A stretch of 32,370 bases of DNA from Rubrivivax sp. (GCA_027483705.1 JAIXTY010000060.1:1-32370), one strand, 5' to 3'; counted from the first letter of the stretch, positions 1 to 8,273 are shown. Made by a program: numbers and translations. Notes: a model not told the origin generated them from the sequence alone.

Positions 1-39
1 AGGATCCGCCAGGACCCTCGGCAACGGTGGGGGTCTCTC

Positions 40-125
40 TGGTGGAGGAGGCTGGATTCGAACGAGCGTAGGCGTAAGCCAACAGATTTACAGTCTGCCC
101 CCTTTAGCCACTCGGGCACCCCTCC
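40..125 (-). tRNA. tRNA-Tyr (anticodon GTA)
   Basis: Read on the minus strand this folds as a class II tRNA of 86 nt. The acceptor arm GGAGGGG pairs with the 3' strand ending in TCC, followed by discriminator A and an encoded CCA. The anticodon loop CTGTAAA carries GTA, and there is a long variable arm and a T-loop GTTCGAATC. A long variable arm with GTA identifies tyrosine. The gene lies just downstream of ung in the same direction and has its own promoter-like sequence. The remaining 39 bases to the window edge show no further gene. Confidence 0.95.
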
Positions 126-137
126 GGAGAGCCCGTG

Positions 138-164
138 ACTATAGCATGCCGGCGCGGTGGTCAA
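138..164 (-). promoter_or_regulatory. Promoter of tRNA-Tyr
   Basis: On the minus strand there is an extended -10, TGCTATAGT (146-138), 13 bases before the mature tRNA 5' end, and a -35-like TTGACC (164-159). The 15-base spacer is short, but the TGn extension would compensate. The -35 hexamer contains the TGA stop codon of ung, so promoter and gene end overlap. Assignment is by consensus only. Confidence 0.55.
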
Positions 165-901
165 GCATGGGCGGGCAGCCGCCAGTCCACCACCCCCCGC
201 CCGGCTGCGGCCAGCGCCCGCTGTGCCAGGCCGAAGTGGCCACAACCGATGAAGGGCTCCGGCGGCCGCCGCGCCGCCAGCGGCGATGGGTGGTTGCTGC
301 GCAGCACCGTGTGCCGCTCACGCAGACCCGGCGCCGCCGCGTCCCAGTGCCGCTGCGCGTGCGCACCCCACAGCAGCACCACGATCGGCTCATGCGATGC
401 AGCCACGAAAGCGCATATCTCTGAAGTGAGCGATTGCCAACCCAACTTGGCATGACTGGCCGGCTGGCCGTCTTCCACCGTGAGCGTGGTGTTCAGCAGG
501 AGCACGCCCTGGGCTACCCAGGCGCGCAGCGAGCCATGGCGAGGTGGCGGCAGGCCCAGGTCGCGCTGCAGCTCGGCGTGGATGTTGCGCAGGCTTGGCG
601 GTGGCTTGCAGCCGGGTGGCACCGAGAAGGCGAGCCCTTCGGCCTGGCCCGGGCCGTGGTACGGGTCCTGGCCCAGGATGAGCACGCGGGTCTGCGCGCG
701 CGGCGTCAGGCGCAGCGCCGCGAACGGGTCGGCCGGATACACCACTGCGCCAGCGGCCACGCGCCCGTCCACCGCCGCCAGCGTCGCCTGGCCGGCCGGG
801 CTGGCGGCCCAGCGCTGCACCAGCGGCGCCCAGTCGCCCAGGTCGTCAGCCCTCGTGGCCAGCCGCTTGGCCAGCGGCTCGCGCAGGCGGTTGTCGGCCA
901 C
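161..901 (-). CDS. ung: Uracil-DNA glycosylase (family 1)
   Basis: Removes uracil from DNA, opening base-excision repair of deaminated cytosine; cytoplasmic. The 246-residue length is normal for family 1. The water-activating loop GQDPYH is at residues 77-82 (catalytic Asp79) and the DNA-intercalation loop HPSPL begins at His204; the uracil-recognition segment LLLNTTLTV is also present. The start is GTG at 901, only 8 bases after the trpC stop, so the gene is probably translated from the trp transcript. The linkage to trpC is positional; no functional tie to tryptophan synthesis is implied. Confidence 0.96.
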   Translation of the reverse strand: MADNRLREPLAKRLATRADDLGDWAPLVQRWAASPAGQATLAAVDGRVAAGAVVYPADPFAALRLTPRAQTRVLILGQDPYHGPGQAEGLAFSVPPGCKPPPSLRNIHAELQRDLGLPPPRHGSLRAWVAQGVLLLNTTLTVEDGQPASHAKLGWQSLTSEICAFVAASHEPIVVLLWGAHAQRHWDAAAPGLRERHTVLRSNHPSPLAARRPPEPFIGCGHFGLAQRALAAAGRGVVDWRLPAHA

Positions 902-909
902 GCGTACGG

Positions 910-1707
910 TCAGGCGAAGAGTTCAGCCAGCGCCGCGCCCGGGTCGGTCGCGCGCATGAACGCCTCGCCGACAAGGAAGGCATGCACGCCTTTGTCGCGC
1001 ATCAGACGCACGTCGGGCGCCGCCAGGATGCCGCTTTCGGTGATCAGCAGCCGGTCGGCCGGCACGAGCTCGCGCAGGCCCAGTTTGGTGTCGAGTGACA
1101 CCTCGAAGGTCTTGAGGTTGCGGTTGTTGATGCCCACCAGCGGCGTCTTCAGGCGCAGCGCGCGATCGAGCTCGGCGCCGTCGTGCACCTCCACCAGCAC
1201 CGCCATGCCCAGCGCCAGCGCGGCGGCCTCGAGGTCGGCCATCTCGGCATCGTCCAGGCAGGCAGCGATCAGCAGGATGCAGTCGGCGCCCCACACGCGC
1301 GCCTGGTGCACCTGCAGCTCGTCGACCATGAAGTCCTTGCGCAGCACGGGCAGCGCGCAGGCGGCGCGCGCCTGGTGCAGGTACTCGGGCGCGCCCTGGA
1401 AGAAGGGTTCGTCTGTCAGCACGCTCAGGCAGGCCGCGCCGCCACGTTCGTAGCTGGCCGCGATCTCCGCCGGCACGAAGTGCTCGCGCAGCACGCCCTT
1501 GCTGGGGCTGGCCTTCTTGACCTCGGCGATCACCGCGGCGCGCCCGGCCGCCACGCGCGAGCGCAGCGCGCCGGCAAAGTCGCGCAGGTCGGCGCGGCGC
1601 TCGGCGGACTCGGCCTCGGCCCGCCAGCTGGCCAGCGAGCGGGCAGCGCGCGCGGCCGCGACCTCCTCGCGCTTGACGGCGACGATGCGATCCAGGATGT
1701 CGGCCAT
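910..1707 (-). CDS. trpC: Indole-3-glycerol phosphate synthase
   Basis: Closes the indole ring: CdRP is decarboxylated and cyclised to indole-3-glycerol phosphate in tryptophan biosynthesis. The 265-residue single-domain TIM barrel is a stand-alone TrpC, not fused to TrpF. Visible active-site strands are [11 protein letters not shown] (61-71), [20 protein letters not shown] and ITESGI, all in canonical order. ATG at 1707 is preceded by a GAGGGG-type ribosome site that overlaps the end of trpD, 12 bases upstream. It is the fourth gene after the IS110 element in the trpG-ltaE-trpD-trpC-ung run. Confidence 0.97.
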   Translation of the reverse strand: MADILDRIVAVKREEVAAARAARSLASWRAEAESAERRADLRDFAGALRSRVAAGRAAVIAEVKKASPSKGVLREHFVPAEIAASYERGGAACLSVLTDEPFFQGAPEYLHQARAACALPVLRKDFMVDELQVHQARVWGADCILLIAACLDDAEMADLEAAALALGMAVLVEVHDGAELDRALRLKTPLVGINNRNLKTFEVSLDTKLGLRELVPADRLLITESGILAAPDVRLMRDKGVHAFLVGEAFMRATDPGAALAELFA

Positions 1708-1719
1708 GCCCGCTGCCCC

Positions 1720-2754
1720 TCAGGCTGCCTTGAAGCGCTGCGTGCAGGCCACGAACTGGCTGAGCTTGGCCATCGCCGCGCCCGAGGCCACGGCCTCGCG
1801 GGCGCGCTTGACGCCTTCGCTCACCGTCGCCGCCACGCCCGCGCAGTACAGCGCCGCGCCGGCGTTGAGCAGCACGATGTCGCGCACCGGCCCGTCCTCG
1901 TTGGCCAGCGCACGGTTGATGCAGGCCACGCTCTCTTCCTTGTTGGCCACCTTCAGCACGCGGCTGTCGTAGACCGGCAGGCCGAAGTCGCTGGGGTGCA
2001 CGGTGTACTCGCGCACGTTGCCGTCCTTCAGCTCGCCCACGAGTGTTTCGCCCGACAGCGAGATCTCGTCCATGCCGTTCATGCCGTACACCACCATCAC
2101 GTGCTCGCTGCCCAGGCGCTGCAGCACGCGCACCTGGATGCCCACGAGATCGGGGTGGAACACGCCCAGCAGCTGGTTGGGCGCGCCGGCCGGGTTGGTG
2201 AGCGGGCCGAGGATGTTGAAGATGGTGCGCACGCCCAGCTCCTTGCGCACTGGCGCGGCGTGCTTCATGGCCGCGTGGTGGTTGGGCGCGAACATGTAGG
2301 CGATGCCGGTCTCAGCCAGGCACTGGGCCACCTGCTCCGGGCTCAGCATGATGTGGGCGCCCAGCGCCTCGACGACATCGGCCGAGCCGCTGGTGCTGCT
2401 GACGCTGCGGCCCGCGTGCTTGGCCACGCGCGCGCCGGCCGCCGCGGCCACGAACATGCTGGCGGTGCTGATGTTGAAGGTGTGCGAGCTGTCGCCGCCG
2501 GTGCCGACGATGTCGACGAGGCCCGTGCGGTCGGCCACCGGCACCGGCGTGGCGAATTCGCGCATCACCTGCGCGGCGGCGGCGATCTCGCCCACGGTCT
2601 CTTTCTTCACGCGCAGGCCCATGGCCAGCGCGGCGATCATCACCGGGCTCATCTCGCCGCTCATGATGCGACGCATCAGCGCCAGCATCTCGTCGTGGAA
2701 GATCTCGCGGTGCTCGATGACGCGGGTCAGCGCCTCGGTGTTGGTGATGGACAT
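1720..2754 (-). CDS. trpD: Anthranilate phosphoribosyltransferase
   Basis: Transfers phosphoribose from PRPP to anthranilate, the second committed step of tryptophan synthesis. The 344-residue length is typical. The PRPP loop GTGGD is at residues 84-88, followed by the N-I-S-T-A segment, and the anthranilate/PRPP-binding motif [15 protein letters not shown] is recognisable. In the last motif, positions that are often KHGNR and SSKSGSAD read KHAGR and SSTSGSAD. The start codon has a clear AAGGAGAG ribosome site 8 bases upstream, whose first bases are the TAA stop of ltaE, so translation of the two is likely coupled. Confidence 0.97.
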   Translation of the reverse strand: MSITNTEALTRVIEHREIFHDEMLALMRRIMSGEMSPVMIAALAMGLRVKKETVGEIAAAAQVMREFATPVPVADRTGLVDIVGTGGDSSHTFNISTASMFVAAAAGARVAKHAGRSVSSTSGSADVVEALGAHIMLSPEQVAQCLAETGIAYMFAPNHHAAMKHAAPVRKELGVRTIFNILGPLTNPAGAPNQLLGVFHPDLVGIQVRVLQRLGSEHVMVVYGMNGMDEISLSGETLVGELKDGNVREYTVHPSDFGLPVYDSRVLKVANKEESVACINRALANEDGPVRDIVLLNAGAALYCAGVAATVSEGVKRAREAVASGAAMAKLSQFVACTQRFKAA

Positions 2755-2766
2755 GGTGGTCTCTCC

Positions 2767-3780
2767 TTACTGCAGCGCGGCGCGGATGATCGGGATGGCG
2801 CGCTCGATGTCGGCGCGGCTCAGGTCGAGATGGGTGACGAGGCGGATGCGGTACAGGCCCGTGCACAGCACGCCGGCCGCCTTGAGCCGCTCGACCAGGC
2901 CGCGGGCCTTGTCGGGCACGACGTCGACGAACACGATGTTGCTCTGCGGCGGCTGCACGGCCACGCCGTCCAGGCCCTGCAGGCCCTCGGCCAGCAGCCG
3001 GGCGTTCGCGTGGTCGTCGGCCAGGCGCTCGACGTGGTGCTCGAGCGCATGCAGTGCCGCCGCCGCCAGCACACCCGCCTGGCGCATGCCGCCGCCCAGC
3101 ATCTTGCGCACGCGGTGAGCGCGAGCGATGAGCTCCTTCGAGCCCACCAGCGCCGAACCCGCCGGCGTGCCCAGGCCCTTGCTGAAGCATACCGACACGC
3201 TGTCGAAGGGCGCCGCCAGCTCGGCCGGCGCGCGGCCGCTGGCGACCGCGGCATTGAAGAGCCGGGCGCCGTCGAGGTGCGTGGCCAGGCCGCGCCCATG
3301 CGCCAGCGCACAGGCCGCCTCGACGTAGGCCTGCGGCAGCACCTGGCCGCCCCAGGTGTTCTCCAGCGCCAGGAGCCGCGAGCGCGCGAAGTGCGCGTCG
3401 TCGGGCTTGATGGCGGCTTCGATATCGGCCAGCGCGATCGAGCCATCGGCCTGCTGCACCAGCGGCTGCGGCTGGATGCTGCCCAGCACCGCGGCACCAC
3501 CACCTTCCCAGCGGTAGGTGTGCGCCATCTGGCCGACGATGTACTCGTCGCCGCGCTGGCAGTGCGCCATCAGGCCGCAGAGGTTGCTCATGGTGCCGGT
3601 GGGCACGAAGAGCGCCGCCTCCTTGCCCAGCCGCGCCGCGATGGTGGCCTGCAGCGCGTTGACGGTGGGGTCGTCGCCGAAGACGTCGTCACCCAGCTCG
3701 GCGCGCGCCATCGCCTCGCGCATGGCGGGCGTCGGCCGGGTGACGGTGTCGCTCCGCAGATCGATCATCGGGCCGCTCAT
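2767..3780 (-). CDS. ltaE: Low-specificity L-threonine aldolase
   Basis: PLP enzyme of fold type I that cleaves L-threonine or L-allo-threonine to glycine and acetaldehyde. The 337-residue protein opens with [12 protein letters not shown], a family hallmark, and shows the PLP-contacting HLDGAR (168-173, Asp170) and the Schiff-base lysine in [12 protein letters not shown] (Lys201). The start is ATG at 3780, overlapping the TGA of trpG as ATGA, which indicates translational coupling. Threonine aldolase is not part of tryptophan synthesis; here it is wedged between trpG and trpD. One possible rationale is supply of glycine/serine for the last Trp step, but that is conjecture. Stereospecificity cannot be read from the sequence. 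Confidence 0.93.
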   Translation of the reverse strand: MSGPMIDLRSDTVTRPTPAMREAMARAELGDDVFGDDPTVNALQATIAARLGKEAALFVPTGTMSNLCGLMAHCQRGDEYIVGQMAHTYRWEGGGAAVLGSIQPQPLVQQADGSIALADIEAAIKPDDAHFARSRLLALENTWGGQVLPQAYVEAACALAHGRGLATHLDGARLFNAAVASGRAPAELAAPFDSVSVCFSKGLGTPAGSALVGSKELIARAHRVRKMLGGGMRQAGVLAAAALHALEHHVERLADDHANARLLAEGLQGLDGVAVQPPQSNIVFVDVVPDKARGLVERLKAAGVLCTGLYRIRLVTHLDLSRADIERAIPIIRAALQ

Positions 3781-4346
3781 CGCACGTGCTCCAGAAAGTT
3801 GCGCAGCATCGCGTGGCCGTGTTCGCTCTGGATGCTCTCGGGGTGGAACTGCACGCCCTCCAGCGGCAGGCCGCGGTGGCGCACGCCCATCACCTCGCCG
3901 TCGTCGGTCTCGGCGGTGACCAGCAGCTCGGCCGGCATCGTCTCGCGCCGGATGGCCAGCGAGTGGTAGCGGATGACCGAGAAGCGCTCGGGCAGCCCGC
4001 TGAACACCCCGAGCCCGTCGGTGCGGATGGTGCTGGCCTTGCCGTGCATCTGCACCTGCGCGCGCACGACCTCGCCGCCCAGCGCCGCGCCGATGGCCTG
4101 GTGGCCCAGGCACACGCCCAGCAGCGGCAGCTTGCCCGCGAAGTGGCGGATCGCCTCGACGCAGATGCCGGCCTCGGCCGGGCTGCAGGGCCCGGGCGAG
4201 AGCACCAGGTGGTCGGGCTTCAGCGCCGCGATGCCGGCGACGTCGATCTCGTCGTTGCGGAACACCCGCACGTCCTGGCCGAGCTCGGCGAAGTACTGCA
4301 CCAGGTTGAAGGTGAAGCTGTCGTAGTTGTCGATCATCAGCAGCAT
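3777..4346 (-). CDS. trpG: Anthranilate synthase component II (glutamine amidotransferase)
   Basis: Hydrolyses glutamine and passes ammonia to TrpE for anthranilate synthesis; its homologue PabA can also serve folate synthesis, and dual use is possible. This 189-residue class I amidotransferase has the oxyanion strand LSPGPCSP, the nucleophile Cys79 in GVCLGHQ (77-83), and the His168/Glu170 pair in HPES. The chosen start gives [11 protein letters not shown], the usual TrpG N-terminus, with AGGG about 10 bases upstream; longer frames lack conserved residues. The IS110 element lies upstream in the opposite orientation, so the gene can no longer be read from a simple trpE-trpG transcript. No clear promoter was found in 4,347-4,460. 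Confidence 0.95.
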   Translation of the reverse strand: MLLMIDNYDSFTFNLVQYFAELGQDVRVFRNDEIDVAGIAALKPDHLVLSPGPCSPAEAGICVEAIRHFAGKLPLLGVCLGHQAIGAALGGEVVRAQVQMHGKASTIRTDGLGVFSGLPERFSVIRYHSLAIRRETMPAELLVTAETDDGEVMGVRHRGLPLEGVQFHPESIQSEHGHAMLRNFLEHVR

Positions 4347-4624
4347 GTGCGCTCTACCCTGTTTGATGGCACGGGGCGTCGTGGGCGACACCCGGGTTCT
4401 CAAGTCCCGCTTGGGCCCTGCTGCGCGGCGCGGGGGCGGCGGCGCGGGGCTGGTCGGGGTTGGTGGCGCCCGCGAAGGGGCGCATGGGGGTGGGTCAGGC
4501 TGATGGCTTGCGCCAACGCCAACCGGTGCGCGCTGCGGTGATCGGGCGGGTCGCAGACATGGGCCGCATTATGGCCGGGCCGCGCCTATCATCGCGCCCC
4601 CCAAAAACTAGCGAGGAGAGCGCG

Positions 4625-5704
4625 TTGTCCCAGGCAATGGAGAGAGTCGTCCGCGTGGGCGTGGACTTGGCCAAGCAGGTGATCCACGTGCACGCCGTGT
4701 CGGCCGAGGGGCAGCCGCTCGTCAACCGCGCACTGGCGCGCGACCGCTTCCTGGCCTGGTGCGACCAGCTGCCCCGGCCCTGCCGGGTGGTGATGGAGGC
4801 CTGCACCGGCGCCCACCACTGGGCGCGCCAGTTGCGCGCGATGGGCCTGCAGGCGCAGCTCATCTCGGCCGAGTTCACCGCCGCCTACCGCGCGCAGGGC
4901 CGCACCGGCAAGAACGACGCGAATGACGCTGCGGCCATCTGCGAGGCGGCCTCGCGGCCGCACATGCGCTACGTGCCCGTGAAGACCACCGCGCAGCAGG
5001 GCCTGATGACGCTGCACCGCCTGCGCGAGGGCATCAAGCGCGACCGCACGGCCTGCATCAACCGCGTCCGCGGGCTGCTGTCGGAGTTCGGGCTCGTGTT
5101 CCCGAAGAGCCCGCAGGCCCTGCGCGAAGGGCTCGCCGACGTCATCACCACGCAGCCGCAGGCCGTGGACCCGAACGGCCTGCTCGGCCTGAAGCTCGCG
5201 GCGCGCCAGCTGCGCGAGCTCGACGACCAGCTGGCCGAGTGCGACCGCAGCATCGGCGCCCACGCCCGCGACGACCAGCGCGCCCGCGCGGTGGCGCAGC
5301 TGCAGGGCATCGGGCCGGTCAGTGCCTCGGCGCTGATCGCCGGTGTCGGCGACTTCAGCGTGTTCCGCAACGGCCCGCAGTTCGCGGCCTGGCTGGGGCT
5401 CACGCCACGGCAGTACTCCAGCGGCGGCGTCACGCGGCTCGGGCGCATCACCAAGCGCGGCGACGACTACCTGCGCACGCTGCTGATCCAGGGCGCCAAG
5501 GGCGCGGTGCTCACGGCCCACAAGCGCGAGGACGCCATCTCGCGCTGGGCCGTGCAGCTGCGCGCCCGTGTGGGCTGGCAGAAGGCCGCGGTGGCCATGG
5601 CCAACAAGAACGCCCGCATCGTGTGGGCGCTGCTGTGGCGCGGTGGCCGCTTCGATGCCGAGCACGTGCCGCTGGCCCACCGCTTGCAGCCCAGTCTCTT
5701 CTAG
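4625..5704 (+). CDS. IS110-family transposase (DEDD recombinase)
   Basis: RNA-guided recombinase of the IS110/IS1111 family. From the TTG start (AGGAG six bases upstream at 4614-4618) it is 359 residues; ATG at 4637 is an alternative. The RuvC-like N-terminal domain keeps all four acidic residues: Asp14 in VGVDLAKQ, Glu58 in VVMEACTGAHHWA, and Asp98/Asp101 in GKNDANDAAAI. The C-terminal Transposase_20 domain begins near LQGIGPVSASALIAG and carries the probable catalytic serine in QYSSGG (Ser265/Ser266). The reading frame is intact, so the element may be active. A TATCAT -10-like hexamer is at 4587-4592. It points against the trp genes on both sides. Element ends cannot be fixed because IS110 elements lack long terminal repeats. 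Confidence 0.93.
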   Translation: MSQAMERVVRVGVDLAKQVIHVHAVSAEGQPLVNRALARDRFLAWCDQLPRPCRVVMEACTGAHHWARQLRAMGLQAQLISAEFTAAYRAQGRTGKNDANDAAAICEAASRPHMRYVPVKTTAQQGLMTLHRLREGIKRDRTACINRVRGLLSEFGLVFPKSPQALREGLADVITTQPQAVDPNGLLGLKLAARQLRELDDQLAECDRSIGAHARDDQRARAVAQLQGIGPVSASALIAGVGDFSVFRNGPQFAAWLGLTPRQYSSGGVTRLGRITKRGDDYLRTLLIQGAKGAVLTAHKREDAISRWAVQLRARVGWQKAAVAMANKNARIVWALLWRGGRFDAEHVPLAHRLQPSLF

Positions 5705-5759
5705 TCGCTCCGAGCGCCGCGCAGCGCGCTCAACGGCTTCTGACGGTTTCCGGCGGGGC

Positions 5760-5835
5760 CGTGGCAGGTGAACTCGACTAACCCTTCGTTGCGTCCGATC
5801 AGACGTCAACGCAGAGCGACCGGAGTCCTGCCACG
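5760..5835 (+). ncRNA. Candidate IS110/IS1111 guide (bridge/seek) RNA structure
   Basis: Downstream of the transposase, CGTGGCAGG (5760-5768) pairs with CCTGCCACG (5827-5835), and ACTC (5772-5775) with GAGT (5823-5826). Inside, CGTTGCGTC (5787-5795) pairs with GACG plus CAACG (5802-5811), leaving one bulged base at 5806 and a six-base loop. This hand-drawn fold is a nested stem-loop in the non-coding end. Members of the IS1111 subgroup carry their guide RNA downstream of the transposase and IS110-subgroup members upstream. The subgroup here is not proven, and the structure might instead be a transcription terminator or subterminal repeat. Confidence 0.35.
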
Positions 5836-5853
5836 CCTCGCTGGCCCCCGCGC

Positions 5854-7341
5854 TCAGAAGCCTTCTTCGACCAGCTCCGCGGCGCGGATCAGCGCCCGCG
5901 CCTTGTGCTCGGTCTCGCGCCATTCCATCTCGGGCACCGAGTCGGCCACCACGCCGGCCGCGGCCTGCACGTACAGCGTGTTGTCCTTGACGATGCCGGT
6001 GCGGATGGCGATGGCCAGGTCCATGTCGCCGGCATAGCTGACGTAACCGCAGGCGCCGCCGTAGATGCCGCGCTGCACGGGCTCGAGCTCGTCGATGATC
6101 TCCATCGCCCGCACCTTGGGTGCGCCGCTCAGCGTGCCGGCCGGGAAGGTGGCGCGCAGCACGTCGAGCTGGCCGACACCGGGCTTCAGGATGCCCTCGA
6201 CGTTGCTCACGATGTGCATCACGTGCGAGTAGCGCTCCACCTCGAAGGCCTCGGTCACCTTGACGCTGCCGGTGCGCGCGATGCGGCCGATGTCGTTGCG
6301 CGCCAGGTCGATGAGCATCAGGTGCTCGGCTCGTTCCTTCTCGTCCGCGCGCAGCTCGGCCTCCAGGCGCGCGTCGTCTTCCGGCGTGGCGCCGCGCGGG
6401 CGCGTGCCGGCCAGCGGGCGGATCGTCACCTTGCGGCCGCCGCCGGCCGAATCGGGCACGCGCTCTTCGCGCACCAGGATCTCGGGGCTGGCGCCGACGA
6501 TGTGGAAGTCGCCCATGTCGTAGTAGTACATGTACGGCGACGGGTTCAGCGAGCGGAGCGCGCGGTACAGGGACAGCGGGCTTTCGGTGAAGCGCTTCTT
6601 CAGCCGCTGGCCGATGACGACCTGCATGCAGTCGCCGGCGGCGATGTAGGCCTTGGCGCGCTCCACGGCCTGCATCAGCTGGGCCTGCGAGGTCTCGCGC
6701 TCCATCGCGTACGAGGTGCCGCGCTTCACCGCCGGCGCGGTGACGCTGTAGCGCAGCCGGTCGATGAGCTCGCCCAGGCGGCGCCGGGCGCGGTGGTAGG
6801 CCTCGGGCCGGCCGGGGTCGGCCCAGACGATGAGGTACAGGCGCCCCGAGAGGTTGTCGATCACCGCCACCTCCTCGGTGAGCAGCAGCTGCAGGTCGGG
6901 CGTGCCGATGCCGCCGGTCTTCTGCACCTTGGCCAGCTTGGGTTCGATGTGGCGCACGGTGTCGTAGCCGAAGTAGCCCGCCAGGCCGCCGCAGAAGCGC
7001 GGCAGGCCGGCGGCGATGGCCGGCTTCAGGCGCTCCTGCCAGGTCTCGACGAACTCCAGCGGGTTGCCCTCGACCCGTTCGACGACAACGCCGTCGGTGA
7101 CGACCTCGCTCACGCGCCCGGTGGCGCGCAGCAGCGTGCGCGCCGGCAGGCCGATGAAGCTGTAGCGCCCGAAGCGCTCGCCGCCGACCACGCTTTCGAG
7201 CAGGAAGCTGTGGCGCTGGCCGCCGGCCAGCTTGAGGTACAGCGACAGCGGCGTCTCGAGGTCGGCCAAGGCCTCGGTGATGAGGGGGATGCGGTTGTAG
7301 CCCTCGCGGGCCAGGCTCTGGAATTCGAGTTCGGTGATCAC
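5854..7341 (-). CDS. trpE: Anthranilate synthase component I
   Basis: Converts chorismate and ammonia to anthranilate, the committed and feedback-inhibited step of tryptophan synthesis. At 495 residues it matches stand-alone TrpE. The N-terminal domain carries the tryptophan-binding LLES motif (47-50) followed by RYSFIG. The C-terminal chorismate-binding domain, about 225-490, includes IRPLAGTRPRG, DLARNDIGR, FPAGTLSGAPK and the GGACGY segment. The LLES motif implies tryptophan feedback inhibition. The start is GTG at 7341, giving MITELEFQ. The right flank of the IS110 element begins just after the stop codon, separating it from its partner trpG by about 1.5 kb. Confidence 0.97.
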   Translation of the reverse strand: MITELEFQSLAREGYNRIPLITEALADLETPLSLYLKLAGGQRHSFLLESVVGGERFGRYSFIGLPARTLLRATGRVSEVVTDGVVVERVEGNPLEFVETWQERLKPAIAAGLPRFCGGLAGYFGYDTVRHIEPKLAKVQKTGGIGTPDLQLLLTEEVAVIDNLSGRLYLIVWADPGRPEAYHRARRRLGELIDRLRYSVTAPAVKRGTSYAMERETSQAQLMQAVERAKAYIAAGDCMQVVIGQRLKKRFTESPLSLYRALRSLNPSPYMYYYDMGDFHIVGASPEILVREERVPDSAGGGRKVTIRPLAGTRPRGATPEDDARLEAELRADEKERAEHLMLIDLARNDIGRIARTGSVKVTEAFEVERYSHVMHIVSNVEGILKPGVGQLDVLRATFPAGTLSGAPKVRAMEIIDELEPVQRGIYGGACGYVSYAGDMDLAIAIRTGIVKDNTLYVQAAAGVVADSVPEMEWRETEHKARALIRAAELVEEGF

Positions 7342-7658
7342 GTCGGCAAGCTCTCGTCTGGGCGGGGCTCGTCAGCGGATGAGCGGGCCCCGGGGTGGCC
7401 GCGCACGACGGGCTCGTCGGCGCCGGCCGTGGCGGCAGGCAATCAGGCCGAGCGGCGCCAGGGCCAGGCTCCCCGGCTGGGGCAGCCGGTTCGCGAGGCC
7501 AAGTCCCTGGGCGGGACGGGGACGAGGGCGAACGGTGAAGACATCACGTTTCCAGTCTAGCAGGGCCGGCCGCCGTGCCGCCCCGGGTGTGCAGCGCCCC
7601 GGCGGCGACGCACACTTGCGGATTGACCGGAACCCGGGCCGCGAGCCCGCCCTTGTCC
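7342..7658. other. Intergenic region between divergent trpE and the chalcone isomerase-like gene
   Basis: This 317-base gap contains the candidate trp leader frame and its hairpins. No convincing sigma-70 promoter with both hexamers was found in either direction. The only -10-like match is TAGACT on the minus strand at 7559-7554, and it lacks a -35 partner. Confidence 0.5.
7443..7544 (-). CDS. Candidate trp leader peptide (33 residues)
   Basis: A short frame upstream of trpE on the same strand begins ATG at 7544 (GTG at 7547 is in frame) with a weak GGAA site five bases before. It ends with GAWPWRRSA and TGA, so two Trp codons sit at positions 27 and 29, close to the stop, as in known trp leaders. 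A perfect 7-bp hairpin CCGGCTG/CAGCCGG (7489-7473) precedes the Trp codons. A GC-rich hairpin with core CGACG/CGTCG follows the stop, but no U-tract was found and the alternative pairings do not fit the classical attenuator order. A TAGACT -10-like hexamer (7559-7554) would place transcription almost at the start codon. Chance occurrence is possible in GC-rich DNA. Confidence 0.35.
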   Translation of the reverse strand: MSSPFALVPVPPRDLASRTGCPSRGAWPWRRSA

Positions 7659-8273
7659 ATGAACCGTCGCTTCACGCTCCTGGCGCTGGCCCTGTCCGGC
7701 GCCACCGCGGCCCTGCCGGCCGCGGCCCAGCCGGCCGATCTGGCCGGCGTCCGCTACCCCACCACCGTGTCGCTCGGCGGCACGAACCTGCAGCTCAACG
7801 GCGCGGGCATCCGCTACCGCTTCGTCGTCAAGGTCTACACGGCGGGCCTGTACCTGCAGGGCAAGGCCACGACGCCCGAGCAGGCGCTGGCCGCGCCGGG
7901 CCCCAAGCGCATCCAGGTGCACATGCTGCGCGAGATCGACGCCAACGAACTCGGCCGCCTGCTCACCCGCGGCATGCAGGACAACGCGCCGCGCGGCGAG
8001 TTCAGCAAGTTCATCCCGGGCATGCTGAAGCTGGCCGAGCTGTTCTCGGCGCGCAAGCGGCTGCGCACCGGCGAGCACTTCTCGGTCGACTTCGTGCCGG
8101 GCCGCGGCACGCAGGTGCTGATCAACGGCAAGCCCGAGAGCGAGCTGATCACGGAGCCGGAGTTCTTCAACGCGCTGCTGCGCATCTGGCTGGGCGAGAA
8201 GCCTGCCGACGACAGCCTGAAGGACGCCCTGCTCGGCAAGGCCCAGCCCCCGGCGGCTACCGGCCAGAACTAG
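7659..8273 (+). CDS. Secreted chalcone isomerase-like protein
   Basis: A 204-residue protein with a Sec signal peptide (MNRRF, then a hydrophobic stretch to LPAAAQ, probable cleavage near residue 23), so periplasmic. The mature part resembles the bacterial chalcone isomerase-like family: GVRYPTTVSLGGTNLQLNG, then YRFVVKVYTAGLYL, a helical middle, and FSVDFVPGRGTQVLINGK before the C-terminal helix ending in IWLGEKPAD. The biochemical role of these bacterial proteins is not settled, and true chalcone isomerase activity should not be assumed. The start was chosen because it gives a proper signal peptide; an earlier in-frame ATG at 7575 does not. Its 3' end overlaps the convergent S9 peptidase gene by 17 bases. 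Confidence 0.85.
   Translation: MNRRFTLLALALSGATAALPAAAQPADLAGVRYPTTVSLGGTNLQLNGAGIRYRFVVKVYTAGLYLQGKATTPEQALAAPGPKRIQVHMLREIDANELGRLLTRGMQDNAPRGEFSKFIPGMLKLAELFSARKRLRTGEHFSVDFVPGRGTQVLINGKPESELITEPEFFNALLRIWLGEKPADDSLKDALLGKAQPPAATGQN

Larger units (their letters stand above)
4347..5853 (+). mobile_element. IS110-family insertion between trpE and trpG (outer limits only)
   Basis: The interval between the trpG start and the trpE stop is occupied by the transposase gene plus about 280 bases on its left and 150 on its right. The true element lies inside these limits; the exact junctions are not visible, since this family makes no or very short target duplications and has only short subterminal repeats. 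A 76-base nested inverted-repeat structure lies downstream of the transposase. The coordinates therefore mark the maximum span, not the ends. Confidence 0.6.

Noticed and set aside
1-39. A second tRNA downstream of tRNA-Tyr
   Set aside because: The 39 bases do not contain any part of a cloverleaf; a following tRNA may lie outside the window.
1183-3969. A 928-codon open frame on the plus strand across trpC, trpD and ltaE
   Set aside because: It is antisense to three genes with complete catalytic motifs. Its translation is rich in His, Gln, Arg and Ala without domain signatures, as expected from GC-rich third positions.
4389-4410. A tRNA T-arm-like sequence (CGGGTTCTCAAGTCCCG) left of the IS110 transposase
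   Set aside because: No acceptor, D or anticodon arms can be built around it, so it is neither a tRNA nor a convincing tRNA fragment.
5905-7560. A 551-codon plus-strand frame opposite trpE
   Set aside because: trpE motifs are complete on the minus strand, and the antisense product has no recognisable features.
7545-7656. A sigma-70 promoter for the chalcone isomerase-like gene
   Set aside because: No -35/-10 pair with acceptable spacing could be found on the plus strand.
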